Of a stretch of 64,000 nucleotides of DNA, positions 32,249 through 43,200 are shown piece after piece; the stretch's first letter is position 1; each line of letters starts with the position of its first letter. The notes under the pieces are model-generated. The model had not been told where the DNA came from. It was given only the letters and a program-made list of their open reading frames with translations, and searched no databases. Source of the DNA: Mucor racemosus (lineage: Eukaryota > Mucoromycota > Mucoromycetes > Mucorales > Mucoraceae); NCBI GenBank assembly GCA_027405735.1, contig JAPEHQ010000022.1:310001-374000 (forward strand), in the 5' to 3' direction. A program made the translations under genes and the position numbers.

Positions 32249-34277
32249 ATGGCTGAAAATAATACAACCGAAAGAGCGAGAGCTTTAAGAGCTGAAAAAC
32301 AAGTTGAAAGGTTAGAAAGAGAACTCGAGTTGATTAAATCTCGACTCAAGGTCAGTGAAATGTCTATTGTAAATCAGCATTTTTTGGTATTCACGTAAAT
32401 ACAATAGAAACCAACTGCTGCTGGTTCAAATTCTCCAAACATGATGATACGAGAATCAGATAAAGCTAATTTTCAACTTCAAGAGCAAGTGAAAGATTTA
32501 AAATATCAGTTAAAACATCAAACAGCTGAATATACAAAGTTACAAGAAACATCAACTACCAAAACAAGTATGGTTTTATTTGAATTGTAGTTTATAATGG
32601 ACTGAAAATTAAGCTTTTCTTCGACTTGAATAGGTGAATATGAAGAGAAACTCAAAAGAATGCGAGGTAATTCATATTAAATTCTTTGGATTTGATTGAA
32701 AACCTAAAAAAAAAAAATCTACATAGAAATATTTGGTCAAGCATCAAAAAACATTGATGGTTACCGTGCAAGCATTGCCTCTAAAGACATTGAAATTGGT
32801 AAATTAAAAATGGAATTGGAAGAATGTCAGCAAAGAGAACAATCATACAAATCAACTTCAGAGACACAGCAATGTAAGGTCTAATATTTGCCTTGATAGA
32901 TTAGTATTGATTGTATGAAAATAGTAACTATTGAGAAATTAAACACTGAAATTACCAGTACAAAAACATTTTATGGCACTGAAATCAAGCAATTGGAAGC
33001 CAAGAATCGACAAATTTCAATTCAATTTGAACAAACTAAAACCAATTATGAGCAATACAAAAAACGAGCTCATATTCTGTTAGAGAAAAACAAGGAAAAG
33101 CAAAGTGACACCAGTCGAATCAATCAGTTACAGGAGCTTGTAGAGCAATTGCAAACACAAAAAACTAAATATGAACATGAGCAACAAGAAAAAGCAGAAC
33201 AACAATTACTTTTAGAACATGATCTTAGAAAAGCAATTGATCGAATCAATGAATTAGAATCAAAGCAGCATGCCCTTGTAAAAAAGGAAACAAACTTTTC
33301 AGCCGAGAAAACTGCTCTAGAAACAAGTAAAATTTCAAAAAAAGAAATCACACGAAACAAAATGACTAAAAATATGTTTTTTTTTTTTTTAGAGTTACAA
33401 GCCATGACTAAACAATTTCATCAATCATCTCAACAAATAATTGCATTACAGTCTAAATATGATGATCAAATGGAAGCATCTACAAATAGTTTAGAACCTT
33501 TGAAATCACGCCTACAGGAATTACAAGAAACAAATGATTCTTTATATCAACAATTATTGATCAAAGATAATGAAATTGAAAAACTTATTATATCAACACC
33601 AACATCCCCACCTCCAGCAGATGAAACAATCGAATTACCTCAACAAAAACCCCAACAACAACCCGCGACAACAACAACATCATCATCAACAACAACAACA
33701 ACAACAACAACAACACCACCACCACCATCACGATCACTTTCAACTACACCATCAGATGTCTATGCATCCATGAGCTCTTTACTTTCACCTCTCGTGTCAC
33801 GTCAAATACCGGATGAACGGGTTGGATTAGAAAAGCAAGTACAAAGACTAAGCGAAATGTTATATGAAAGCCAGGACAAGATTACAGCACTTCAAACGCA
33901 AGAAAAGGTATATTCAACATATAAATTATATGAAATCTAGTGGTTATAACAATGAATTTATCTATTAGGTCCTCAAGGATGAATTAAGGTAATTCTATAT
34001 ATTTAGTTTCTAATCGCGGTCTATTAACCATATATGTAATAGAAAAATGGACGCCTTTGAAAAACGCCAAGATATGAATGTTGAGTATTTGAAAAATGTG
34101 CTTGTCAAGTTTTTAATGTCTGAAAATAAGCAGGTAAATGTCGAGTTATTTGTGGGATTTCTAGTTGATTTATACTAACATTATCTCTATCTTTAATAGA
34201 CAATGGTTCCAATCCTAGCCAAATTGCTGTGCTTGGATGAAACCGAAACAAATAGCCTAATGGAAAACTGCATTTAA
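32249..34277 (+). CDS. GRIP-domain golgin, coiled-coil
   Basis: Nine exons (32249-32350, 32408-32567, 32634-32666, 32727-32873, 32925-33326, 33393-33907, 33969-33988, 34043-34133, 34200-34277) sum to 1548 nt, 515 residues. Almost all of it is coiled coil rich in E, K and Q, with a Thr/Pro/Gln low-complexity insert (coded by CAACAACA-type repeats near 33650-33730). The C-terminus is a GRIP domain: NVEYLKNVLVKFLMSENKQ then MVPILAKLLCLDETE, with the conserved Tyr that binds Arl1-GTP. Such proteins tether vesicles at the trans-Golgi (Imh1/golgin-245 class). An upstream in-frame ATG at 32186 would add 21 hydrophobic residues; the MAENN start is preferred. The 66 bp intron 33327-33392 has no stop and keeps frame. 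Confidence 0.9.
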
Positions 34278-34465
34278 ACAAAAATTCTGTATGGCAACTA
34301 GCCAGAAAAATGGGTTGCAATGTGCGTGTGTTTTCTAAATAAAGTTGAATAACCGATTATTTGCTTGTTTAATTTGTAGTATATAAATACACATGCATAA
34401 ATTTCATTTCTGTTTTCTCTTTTTACATTAGCTTTTCTTTATTCTAATAAATACATACTATTACT

Positions 34466-35550
34466 ATGACTAGTGGATTCCCTCAAGGACAATATTTCTA
34501 TATTAAATCAAAGGAGAATGGCTCATGTATCGATGTTTACATGGGCGAACTCACTGTAAGTGTTTCTATTGTATAAATCTCGCGTTATTATATCATTGTA
34601 TTCTAACAAGTTTCAAAACAGTCTGACTCCAACATTATCATCTGGCCTCAAAAGACTGGTGAAGATAAGGACAATCAAGTAAGTTTTATACATATTTCCC
34701 GGGAAATGTCTCTTTTTACTCAACATGTATCACATTTTTATTAGCTTTGGCGTTGTGAAAATGGCTTTTTAATCAATAAAAAGTCCGGTTTAGGTATGGA
34801 AAAAAAATGCATCATAGGGTCATCACACATCTTTAGATACTAACTGCATAATGATGATATATAGTCATCGATATTCGTGGTGGCGACCTTCAATCTGATA
34901 GTCAAATTGTTCAATATGAACGCAAAACCACCATGTAAGTTATTTTATGTACAAAAAAAAACAAGAGAGAGAGAGAGATCAATCACTCACATGTTTGTTA
35001 AACCTTCAGGGCTCATAATCAAAGATGGGGTTTCCGTGATGGTTACGTCTATTGTTTAGCCGATCCTCGTCTTGTTTTGGACATCAGGGGTGGTTCCAAC
35101 AAGGATGGCGCCAAGGTCATTTTATATAACCGTAAAGATACTGATAACCACAATCAACAATGGACTCTTCAACCTGCTGGTTCTTCTGGTCACACTGCTC
35201 TTCCTACCTATGGTAACACCTCTTCTTCAGCCACTTCCGGATATGGTCACGAAAACAAGAGCTCTGGTTATGGTAACACCTCTTCAGGTTATGGTGGCCA
35301 ATCTCATGGCGCCCCTCCTGGTTATGGTCAACCCAACCCTAACTTTGGTTATGGTCAACAGCAGCCTTCTTCTGGCTATGGTCAACATAACCCATCTGCT
35401 GGCTATGGTCAACATAACCCATCTGCTGGCTATGGTCAACATAACCCATCTGCTGGTCATGGTCAACATAACCCTTCTTCTGGTTACGGCCATTCTCAAC
35501 CTACTGGATATGGTGCTCCAGATGATGAGAACCCTCACTACCGTCGCTAA
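34466..35550 (+). CDS. Ricin-B-type (beta-trefoil) lectin with GYGQ repeats
   Basis: Five exons (34466-34555, 34622-34678, 34745-34793, 34865-34934, 35010-35550) sum to 807 nt, 268 residues. Residues 1-145 form a beta-trefoil with three QxW motifs (DNQLW, HNQRW, HNQQW) and two VLDIRGG-like strands, the pattern of ricin-B/CBM13 carbohydrate-binding domains. There is no catalytic domain and no signal peptide. The rest is Gly/Tyr/Ser/Gln-rich low complexity with repeated SGYGQHNP, a prion-like composition. It probably binds glycans; location and role are unknown. It lies in tandem 188 bp after the golgin gene. Confidence 0.85.
35374..35481 (+). repeat. 27 bp tandem repeat in lectin tail
   Basis: Three near-identical 27 bp units (35374-35400, 35401-35427, 35428-35454) encode GYGQHNPSA. 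A fourth, diverged unit starts with GGTCATGG. Copy-number change would keep the frame. Confidence 0.85.
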
Positions 35551-36469
35551 AAGCGCATATCTTTTTTGTATAACAACGTTTTTTATATCATAATAAATCA
35601 TAATCGTCGTCGATATATGCATTGAAAAAAACTCTGCGGAATCATAATAGATCCAATTAACCGTTTTTTAAATAAACTCTGAAGGCTTCTTATTAGCATT
35701 TGTCTAATATCTATACTTTTCCAAAACAAAAAATATGAAAAGACTTTGGATAGTGCTGGTAGTATTTTGAATGCTTTTAGTATGATTTATATTGTTTTCA
35801 TGAGGATTGAAAAACTATGTGTCGCCACCAAAACATTATTTTGAAAGGCTTTCAAATAAAGTGGTACATCATTTTGTAGCTTTACCAACGTTTAGTTAAA
35901 GTGTACACATCTAAATTTATAGCAGATGTATTATTATGAGAAAATGTAACGCACATGCGAAACAGATTTACTATTAATATATATAATTGTTTATTTATGC
36001 ATATGTAAAAATAAGCTTGAGAAAGATTAGCATTGAAATAGTGTACAGAGTGTAACATAACATGCAAGCTAAAGGCATATTTAATTTAATCTAAACATTG
36101 ACACTATATTGTATAGTATTTATTACAATTATAATATGGTAAAGAACGTATTGAATCATATAGATGATCAATTTACATTGCATGTAGATCATGGAATAAC
36201 AGCTTTACACCCAACATTTGAAAGTATTTACTTTTGTTTATACAGTATCTATATAGAACATTTCCTTTTTGAAAACATCAGCCTTCTTGACAAATGTTTA
36301 TCATGCGTCAAAAATAGTGAGTGTACCTTCTAAATGCAATGAATGGTACGATATTTATAGAATTGATCTTTTATTGCCATAGATCGTGTTTCATTATAGA
36401 TGTAGCATGACGTCTTCTTTATAATATTATGCAATAAAGTAGTACTCCCTTTTGCTGATCCAACAGAGG
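35551..36469. other. Intergenic between lectin and cysteine-rich gene
   Basis: Lectin 3' flank with AATAAATC near 35592, followed by AT-rich sequence. No supported gene. Confidence 0.45.
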
Positions 36470-36476
36470 TATAAAA
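36470..36476 (+). promoter_or_regulatory. TATA box of the small secreted protein gene
   Basis: TATAAAA lies 64 bp upstream of the ATG at 36534, in the context GAGGTATAAAAGGATCGAC. Most other genes here lack so clear a TATA box, which fits inducible or strong expression. Confidence 0.6.
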
Positions 36477-36533
36477 GGATCGACATTTTAGTCGTTGTTT
36501 AGTTTTTATATTATTCAAATTATCATATTAAAA

Positions 36534-36758
36534 ATGAAGTTTTCCTTGTTTCTTGCTGTAATCATCGCAACTTTCTTTGTTGCTATCTCTGCTAATAGCA
36601 TTGATGACAGACCCAACAAATGGTGTATGATTAAAGGTGGTAAATGTGGTAAAAATATGAAGAAGTGTTGCCCTGGTCGTGTTTGTCTCCCATCTAAAAA
36701 TAAATCTGATCCTGCTGGTACTACTAGATGTTATATTTGTGAAGAATATGATCAATAG
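36534..36758 (+). CDS. Small secreted cysteine-rich protein
   Basis: 74 residues from ATG 36534, intronless. Residues 1-20 are a clear signal peptide (MKF followed by a hydrophobic core ending AISA). The mature part has seven cysteines in the order C-x6-C-x6-CC-x4-C, then C-x2-C, reminiscent of small cystine-knot-like secreted peptides. It is rich in Lys. A TATA box lies upstream and AATAAA at 36808 downstream, supporting a real transcript. Such proteins serve as fungal effectors, antimicrobials or surface factors; no specific role can be given. An in-frame extension to 36495 would mask the signal peptide. It sits at the border of the long repeat-rich region. Confidence 0.75.
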   Translation: MKFSLFLAVIIATFFVAISANSIDDRPNKWCMIKGGKCGKNMKKCCPGRVCLPSKNKSDPAGTTRCYICEEYDQ

Positions 36759-37439
36759 TTAATCTAAATGGAGATATCTAGTTTTTTTTTTAAAATTGTA
36801 TTAAATCAATAAAACCTTACATTACAATGTATTTCGTTAATTGTATACTATTTGAATTCTGGAAGTGGTTTTTAAAGTAGTCGTATCAAATATTCTTGAA
36901 TAAAGCTTCATGGAAGCAAAAGATTTCCGTAAACATATATCCAAATTTACGAAATTTTGTCAAACGGCAATCATTATAAAACAAACGCCACACTATCCTG
37001 AGAAAAGTCTATCTTTGTGTGTCTCTATTTGTATGAACTCTTTCTTCTGAAACTGTGAAACAAACTTTATTTTAAGTGTCTCATAGAAACTGAAAAACTT
37101 CAAAAACGCTTTCTTGAATATATTTATAATGTACTGTATATAAAAAGAATCAATCAATGCGTTGATGTGAATTAGTATAGAAAGTAATGAAGTGTTTTTC
37201 AAAATATCGGTATTAATAAAACGATCAACCACAGAGCATTATTGAGATACAAAAAAAAACAGCTAGTTTCTGTAATGAATCAATAAACCGCCATGAAAAA
37301 TTATTCTAAAATAGCTCACCTAGTTATTGACTAAGAAATCGAAAATATATGTACATTTTTACTCAAGATGTTCACGTTTAATCTAGACTTGTGTTTCTAT
37401 AGAGATCCTATCCCTAGCAGTTGGTATAGTCTATCTTTT
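36759..37439. other. Intergenic, start of repeat-rich region
   Basis: 3' flank of the secreted protein gene, then AT-rich sequence with no recognised element. Confidence 0.4.
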
Positions 37440-38510
37440 TTGCGCTTATGTTTCAGATTTTTACGCATATTCCACTGCTAAAGGATTGAAAACTTTGAGG
37501 CTTCATATCTCTAGAAATAATTAAGCTATACTAACACTTTTTAATAATAAAGCTTACTTGTTTTAAAGCGCTCTATAACATATTTCAGTATAAAAAAATT
37601 ATGAGTACTTTTGTTTTTTTTTCATTTTTGTTTTGCATTTTTGTAGTAGATTTCCAAATATTTGTTAAATTGAGTAGCAATTTTTTTTACTCATGTCCTC
37701 AAGCTCATAAAGCTCTCTCGGACCCAATTTAGAGTTTTTCAAAATATTGATTTTTCGTGGAGATATCCTCAAAAATGTGCACAAAAATATACCTTCATCT
37801 CTAGCTTCCATTTTTCCCTTATATACCCTCATCCCAAATTCTGAATCCGAAAACAATTCGAACAAACATTTCGTTTTCTCTACGAAAACTGTAGCTAGAA
37901 TATTTTGCAATAGCTCGATTGATAGATAATGTTTTTGCGCATTATCTCAATTGGTCATATGTTAAGTATGTTTATAAAACGTAATGTGTATCTTCAAAAA
38001 ACCTCCAAACTTTCAATTGAATTTTACGCAAAATTTAATGCGAGACATTTATTTAAATTTACTTTCGATGAATGCAGAATCCAAAACTGTACAAAAACTA
38101 TTTAGTACGCTAGGTCAACTTATTTTGCACCTCATGAGCCATTAAACGATTTAGGAATTGTTATTTTGGTTATCTCGATGAAAAATCAATGCTTTTTGCT
38201 AAAACAAAAAATGCAGAGTAGTGATCAATTAGATCTAGCTTGTGAATACAGAAATTAAGCCCTGGATAAGGGCTTTTAAGTTTTAAAAAATAATAAATTA
38301 TTATTTACAACTGCAGAAAACAAAGAAAAAAATCCTATCCTTGTGAATAATATTGATCCAATTAATCTTCAATTATACATGCTGATAGATTTAAATATAT
38401 TATCTTGCATAAAAGTTTATACTTCTACTTTTACAAATGACTGTGAATTGAGAAAACCATCAGCAAAACATGATATTTCTGTGCGATAAAACTACGTGTT
38501 GTGTCGTATA
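37440..38510 (+). repeat. Modules alpha (partial) and gamma, copies 2
   Basis: 37440-37960 matches module alpha (AAAGGATTGAAAACTTTGAG; GGAGATATCCTCAAAAATG). From about 38090 the gamma module follows (TACAAAAACTATTTAGTAC; GATCCAATTAATCTTCAATT), with no Tc1 insertion at the TA near 38375. Confidence 0.75.
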
Positions 38511-38514
38511 TTTT

Positions 38515-40296
38515 CATGCTTGATAAATAATACTTCAAAAAATATAATTAAAAGAGAATGAGTAATGAATCATTTCTTCAACTGTATAATAAAAAAAGAT
38601 ATCCTTGATTTAGATATAATAAAAGTATGGTCCTTTATTGTATATTAATTTGTCATTGAGATCCTGAGATGTAATTTAAGGCACTATTATTATTAAACCA
38701 TTAGATCTGTTTGATAGTAATCTATGGATGTAAATGGATTAATCATAATCTAACCGTGCTTGCAGAGCTTATGCGTTGCTTTGTTTCAATTTTGCGCTAA
38801 ATGAGCTTGTTGGATGCTGATTTGATAGCTACTTGATTGATTAACCTTTGGGATAAAATAATATAGTGTTATAATTGAGGTCAAAGCGTTCTTGGTAATT
38901 ACTGGATTAAACTTAGTACGCTAGGAGTTTCTTATATCCGATATCAAGACTTTGCACTTCAATGCATGTCGTAATCAATAGATTGTAAGGTGTATTGATA
39001 CTGTAGAAGGTGATAACATGTGGAACTTGATGGCATACAACATAGTATATGATTCATATTTTTGCGAATGGTCACTCTTCCAAAAAAAAAAGCCAAACAA
39101 TCTCCGGAAGCGGCCACCTAATGATATTTCCAAGTTTTAAATTTCTAGAAAAAATCACCGGACAGCCCGGACGCGGTTGTTTAAATATTCCAAACAGCTA
39201 TAAGATGAAGGTATCGAAATTTCATACAAAAATTAAGGTTCTAGACTGTATTGCTATTAATTATTCAAAGGCTCATTTTAAGTAGAGCATACATATAACC
39301 TACAACATTATTAATCTAATAACGGATCTAACTGGAAAAGTATAAAGTGATTTAACAGAATTCAAAAGAAGTCCATAAAATCACAAATTTAAAGGATTTA
39401 TGTATAAAATCCACTAAGGCCGACCTGTGCTGCACAAGATGCTTTTGTTGTGCGCAGGTGAGCCGCACACTATAGCCTGATGAGTTGCTACGCCCACTGA
39501 ATAGTGGCTAAAAAGATAACAAGATGCACATGGGCGCAATAAATGAAATTGCACACAGGCACAACGCTGAGCCTGTATGTGCAGAATTATAGATTCTGTT
39601 CGTATGCATGACATTAATCCCATGTGTGCATAATAAAAGTAGAATTGCCCATAATACGCATATCATTGTTCTTATTTGTGCATAATAATAAAATATGGCC
39701 ATGAGCATAATGAGCTGATCGTATGGGCACAAATTGGTTTGTACATGAGCATCATGCTGTTCTCAAAATTCCACTGCATTTTTTACTGGACTAATGGGTT
39801 TTTAATTACATTTTTTTTATTAATTATGTTATGTCAATACTCATCCTATGTCTCACATCCAAGGTCACAGTCTATAATTAGTGTTACAGTAAATCAATGT
39901 GGATCATTGACTTACATCATATTCTCAGATAGTAAAACCCTAGTAATAGTTATAATTAATGTATATAAATACATCCAAAGGATGTATTGTTAATAAAAGT
40001 GTAATATTCTGGCAAGATTATTTATATAGACTCTTTTGACATTTCAAATTAATATAGATTTTAGACAACAATACAATTCAATGCATTGTTGATGTAGTAG
40101 AGCAATACATGCAAGCACAATATAGTTACGATTATCATCATTTTTTGTAGATATGTTTATAATAGCTATGATATTTACAGCAAGAATGGTTTTTACTCGG
40201 GCATAAACTTAAATAACACTTACTGCTTAAATTTGTATGCAAGCCAAATCTAAGGTTATTTATGTTACTTTATCACACATAAGATTTAAACAAATT
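38515..40296 (+). repeat. Modules delta and epsilon, copy 2, left part
   Basis: Collinear with 9490-11069: TTGATAAATAATACTTC, then the paired TGCTGCACAAGATGCTTTTG phrase (39427) and AATACATGCAAGCACAATAT (40102). It is interrupted at AAATT by the LTR at 40297. Confidence 0.8.
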
Positions 40297-41026
40297 TGCA
40301 GTGGAATTACATACTAAAAACGCTTGATAAAAATAAAACAACCTAAATTCCAAGTGTCGCTCATAAAATATGATGCCACTTGAAATGTGAACAACAATAA
40401 TAAACAAACGCTTCAATTGAACACAATAACAAACGCATGCTAAAAATATGAAATACCTTTTTTGAACCATACATGTCGTGTAGATGATAGCACCCTTGAT
40501 CATGGCGCAATCAATTACACAAATGACATATATATCAAAACAGGATTCTATCCAAATCAATAATAATAATAAACAAAGATATCAATTTAGTCAACTACTC
40601 ATCTATACTGAAGTTGCACTATCAATATAAATAAGATTCAAGCATATAAAAACTACCCCTTAAAAATCAAGGTTGTTACATAAAATAGATATAACAGAAA
40701 TAAACAAAACAACCATTTCCCAAAAGGTCGATATTGTCACACTTGACATACAATCCCTTATGGTCAATGCTCTACACAATTTACCCCTTAAAATATCAAA
40801 TCAATAACAATGTACTCAAAACTGGAAGATTACTAAATATATATCCATTCAAGTCTGATGGTATCCAAGTTCTCCAAATCACTATAAATACCCACATACT
40901 TTTCAATTATTTTAACTCTTCAGAAATCTTTTGTAATAAAAACTTTAGCTGATTATAATTGTATTTCTACTGCTTTTATTTTTATATTTTTTTTTATTTT
41001 AGTAAATAACTTTGTCATTTACTGCA
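40297..41026 (+). mobile_element. Solo LTR, family 1, copy 1
   Basis: 730 bp beginning TGCAGTGG and ending TTACTGCA (TG...CA with 6 bp inverted ends). It is flanked by 5 bp direct repeats AAATT (40292-40296 and 41027-41031). The homologous epsilon copy at 11070-11074 has the single AAATT without insert. In this orientation a TATAAATA (40883-40890) is followed 45 bp later by AATAAA (40935-40940), the promoter and polyadenylation order of an LTR R region. No internal retrotransposon sequence adjoins, so it is a solo LTR. Confidence 0.85.
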
Positions 41027-41782
41027 AAATTAACCTTCTTTAAACTTACTATTTTAGTTTACAATTGTCAAATATAAAAAGATTTGCTTTCAAGTATACA
41101 GTAGCTACGATCAAAACTATGGTTATTAGGCAATACATTAGATCATTGTTTTTTTGTGATTCTAGATCATTTAAAATTTCATCACTTTTCTGTAACATTT
41201 CGTAAGTTTGTAGCCAGTTCTAGCTTTTCATTGAGTAGATACAGCATAAATATCATTGCTTTCGATTTGATCTGGTAATCAAGAAATACGTCCAATAATA
41301 CAGTAGTGAATAATGATATTTGATTCTAAAATGCGGTTAAATAAAAATATCAGTCTCTAATATAACAACTGCTACCTAAATTATAACATTAGTCCCTTAT
41401 GTTGTTAGAATGCGTATTCAGATAAAAGAAAAGAATATCAGCTTGATAATCTGATATGCCTTATCAAACGGTGAATAATATCCTTGAAATATGAAACAAA
41501 AAGGGAGAAACAACACACGTAGAAAAGGAATTTCAAGGCTATACATTATTTAGCGCAATTAAAGCCTTGCTAAATTGTTCATTTCAGCCAATGTAGAAGT
41601 AGCATTACAGCTCATCAACCCATAAACTAAACAAAATAGGCAATATCTGCGATCATAGAAACATACATTTTTCTACTAGAAAACTGTCTCTCATATCATA
41701 CATTTATTAAAAAACTGCAAAAGCGAGCCCGTAGAGCGACGCCATAATTGAGCATAACATGATCGAACGCCCAAGTCCCTTA
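41027..41782 (+). repeat. Module epsilon, copy 2, middle part
   Basis: Continues the epsilon module (TTACTATTTTAGTTTACAATTG; AAAATATCAGTCTCTAATAT) between two inverted LTRs. Collinear with 11070-11820. Confidence 0.8.
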
Positions 41783-42512
41783 TGCAGTAAATTATGATGT
41801 TATTTACTAAAATAAAAAAAAATATAAAAATAAAAGCAGTAGAAATACAATTATAATCAGCTAAAGTTTTTATTACAAAAGATTTCTGAAGAGTTAAAAT
41901 AATTGAAAAGTATGTGGGTATTTATAGTGATTTGGAGAACTTGGATACCATCAGACTTGAATGGATATATATTTAGTAATCTTCCAGTTTTGAGTACATT
42001 GTTATTGATTTGATATTTTAAGGGGTAAATTGTGTAGAGCATTGACCATAAGGGATTGTATGTCAAGTGTGACAATATCGACCTTTTGGGAAATGGTTGT
42101 TTTGTTTATTTCTGTTATATCTATTTTATGTAACAACCTTGATTTTTAAGGGGTAGTTTTTATATGCTTGAATCTTATTTATATTGATAGTGCAACTTCA
42201 GTATAGATGAGTAGTTGACTAAATTGATATCTTTGTTTATTATTATTATTGATTTGGATAGAATCCTGTTTTGATATATATGTCATTTGTGTAATTGATT
42301 GCGCCATGATCAAGGGTGCTATCATCTACACGACATGTATGGTTCAAAAAAGGTATTTCATATTTTTAGCATGCGTTTGTTATTGTGTTCAATTGAAGCG
42401 TTTGTTTATTATTGTTGTTCACATTTCAAGTGGCATCATATTTTATGAGCGACACTTGGAATTTAGGTTGTTTTATTTTTATCAAGCGTTTTTAGTATGT
42501 AATTCCACTGCA
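41783..42512 (-). mobile_element. Solo LTR, family 1, copy 2 (inverted)
   Basis: 730 bp, near-identical reverse complement of 40297-41026. Flanked by CCTTA direct repeats (41778-41782 and 42513-42517). The empty site is preserved at about 11816-11820. Together with copy 1 it makes a 730 bp inverted repeat with a 756 bp spacer. Confidence 0.85.
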
Positions 42513-43200
42513 CCTTATACTATGGTATATTTCTAAGCTTTAAATGAAAATGCGTTTTTTTTTTTTTTTACTTTTGTTATACTTAACCACGTACGGTCTG
42601 AAAATTCAGACTTTTTAGCGGACATTTTCGGGGCTCATTTTATCCTTACTAACACTCATGATTTTGATCAAAAAATAGAAAAATCGAATTTTGATACCAA
42701 AACCAACGTTTAAATATACTACATTGTGAGAGAAAATTGTAGCTATAGGTAATACGCATTTTATAAAAGCTTAATATTAAACGTTAAGTAATGAAACTTT
42801 GTACTTTTGTCCCAAAAACGGTTTTTTGATTAAAGGATTTTCATGTAATATTTTGCAATAGAAATGTTTGTTGTTTTTTATTGAGCAAATAGAGAATTAA
42901 ATTCTGTATATGTGTAAATTTTTTGTTTCTATAATTGGTAGTATAATTAACTCTAGATTTGCAAAATCAGAAAAAAAAAATTAAAAAATGTCAAAATTGA
43001 GGATCTGGACAAAAATAATTTTCTAAATTAATATTCCGCTTATAAGCCTTGTAAGTCTTAAAAATAAGAGATTTTATAATACTTGAGGACTTTTTCAAGA
43101 ATTTACAATGCTGTACCCATTTGATTCTAGCTTATTACTGTAAATATTTATACATGTTAATATTATGTGGTAGTTTATTTAATGATAATATAGCCTTACT
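42513..43200 (+). repeat. Repeat module beta, copy 3
   Basis: Collinear with the other beta copies, and its 3' end is intact: TATTTATACATGTTAATATTATGTGG, as at 6100. It continues to a conserved ATAAACATAAACATGG context at about 43268 (see findings). Confidence 0.8.

Noticed and set aside
35072..35593. 173-codon frame overlapping the lectin tail
   Set aside because: Met/Val/Leu repeat product of the GYGQ-coding DNA in another frame; the splice-supported lectin frame is the real one.
40734..40952. 72-codon frame conserved in three LTR copies
   Set aside because: Spans the LTR promoter and polyadenylation region; not a plausible protein.
42249..42536. 95-codon frame conserved in three places (also 40273-40560 and 50378-50656)
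   Set aside because: It lies inside the solo LTRs; conservation follows from DNA identity of recent copies and the frame runs past the LTR end into unrelated sequence.
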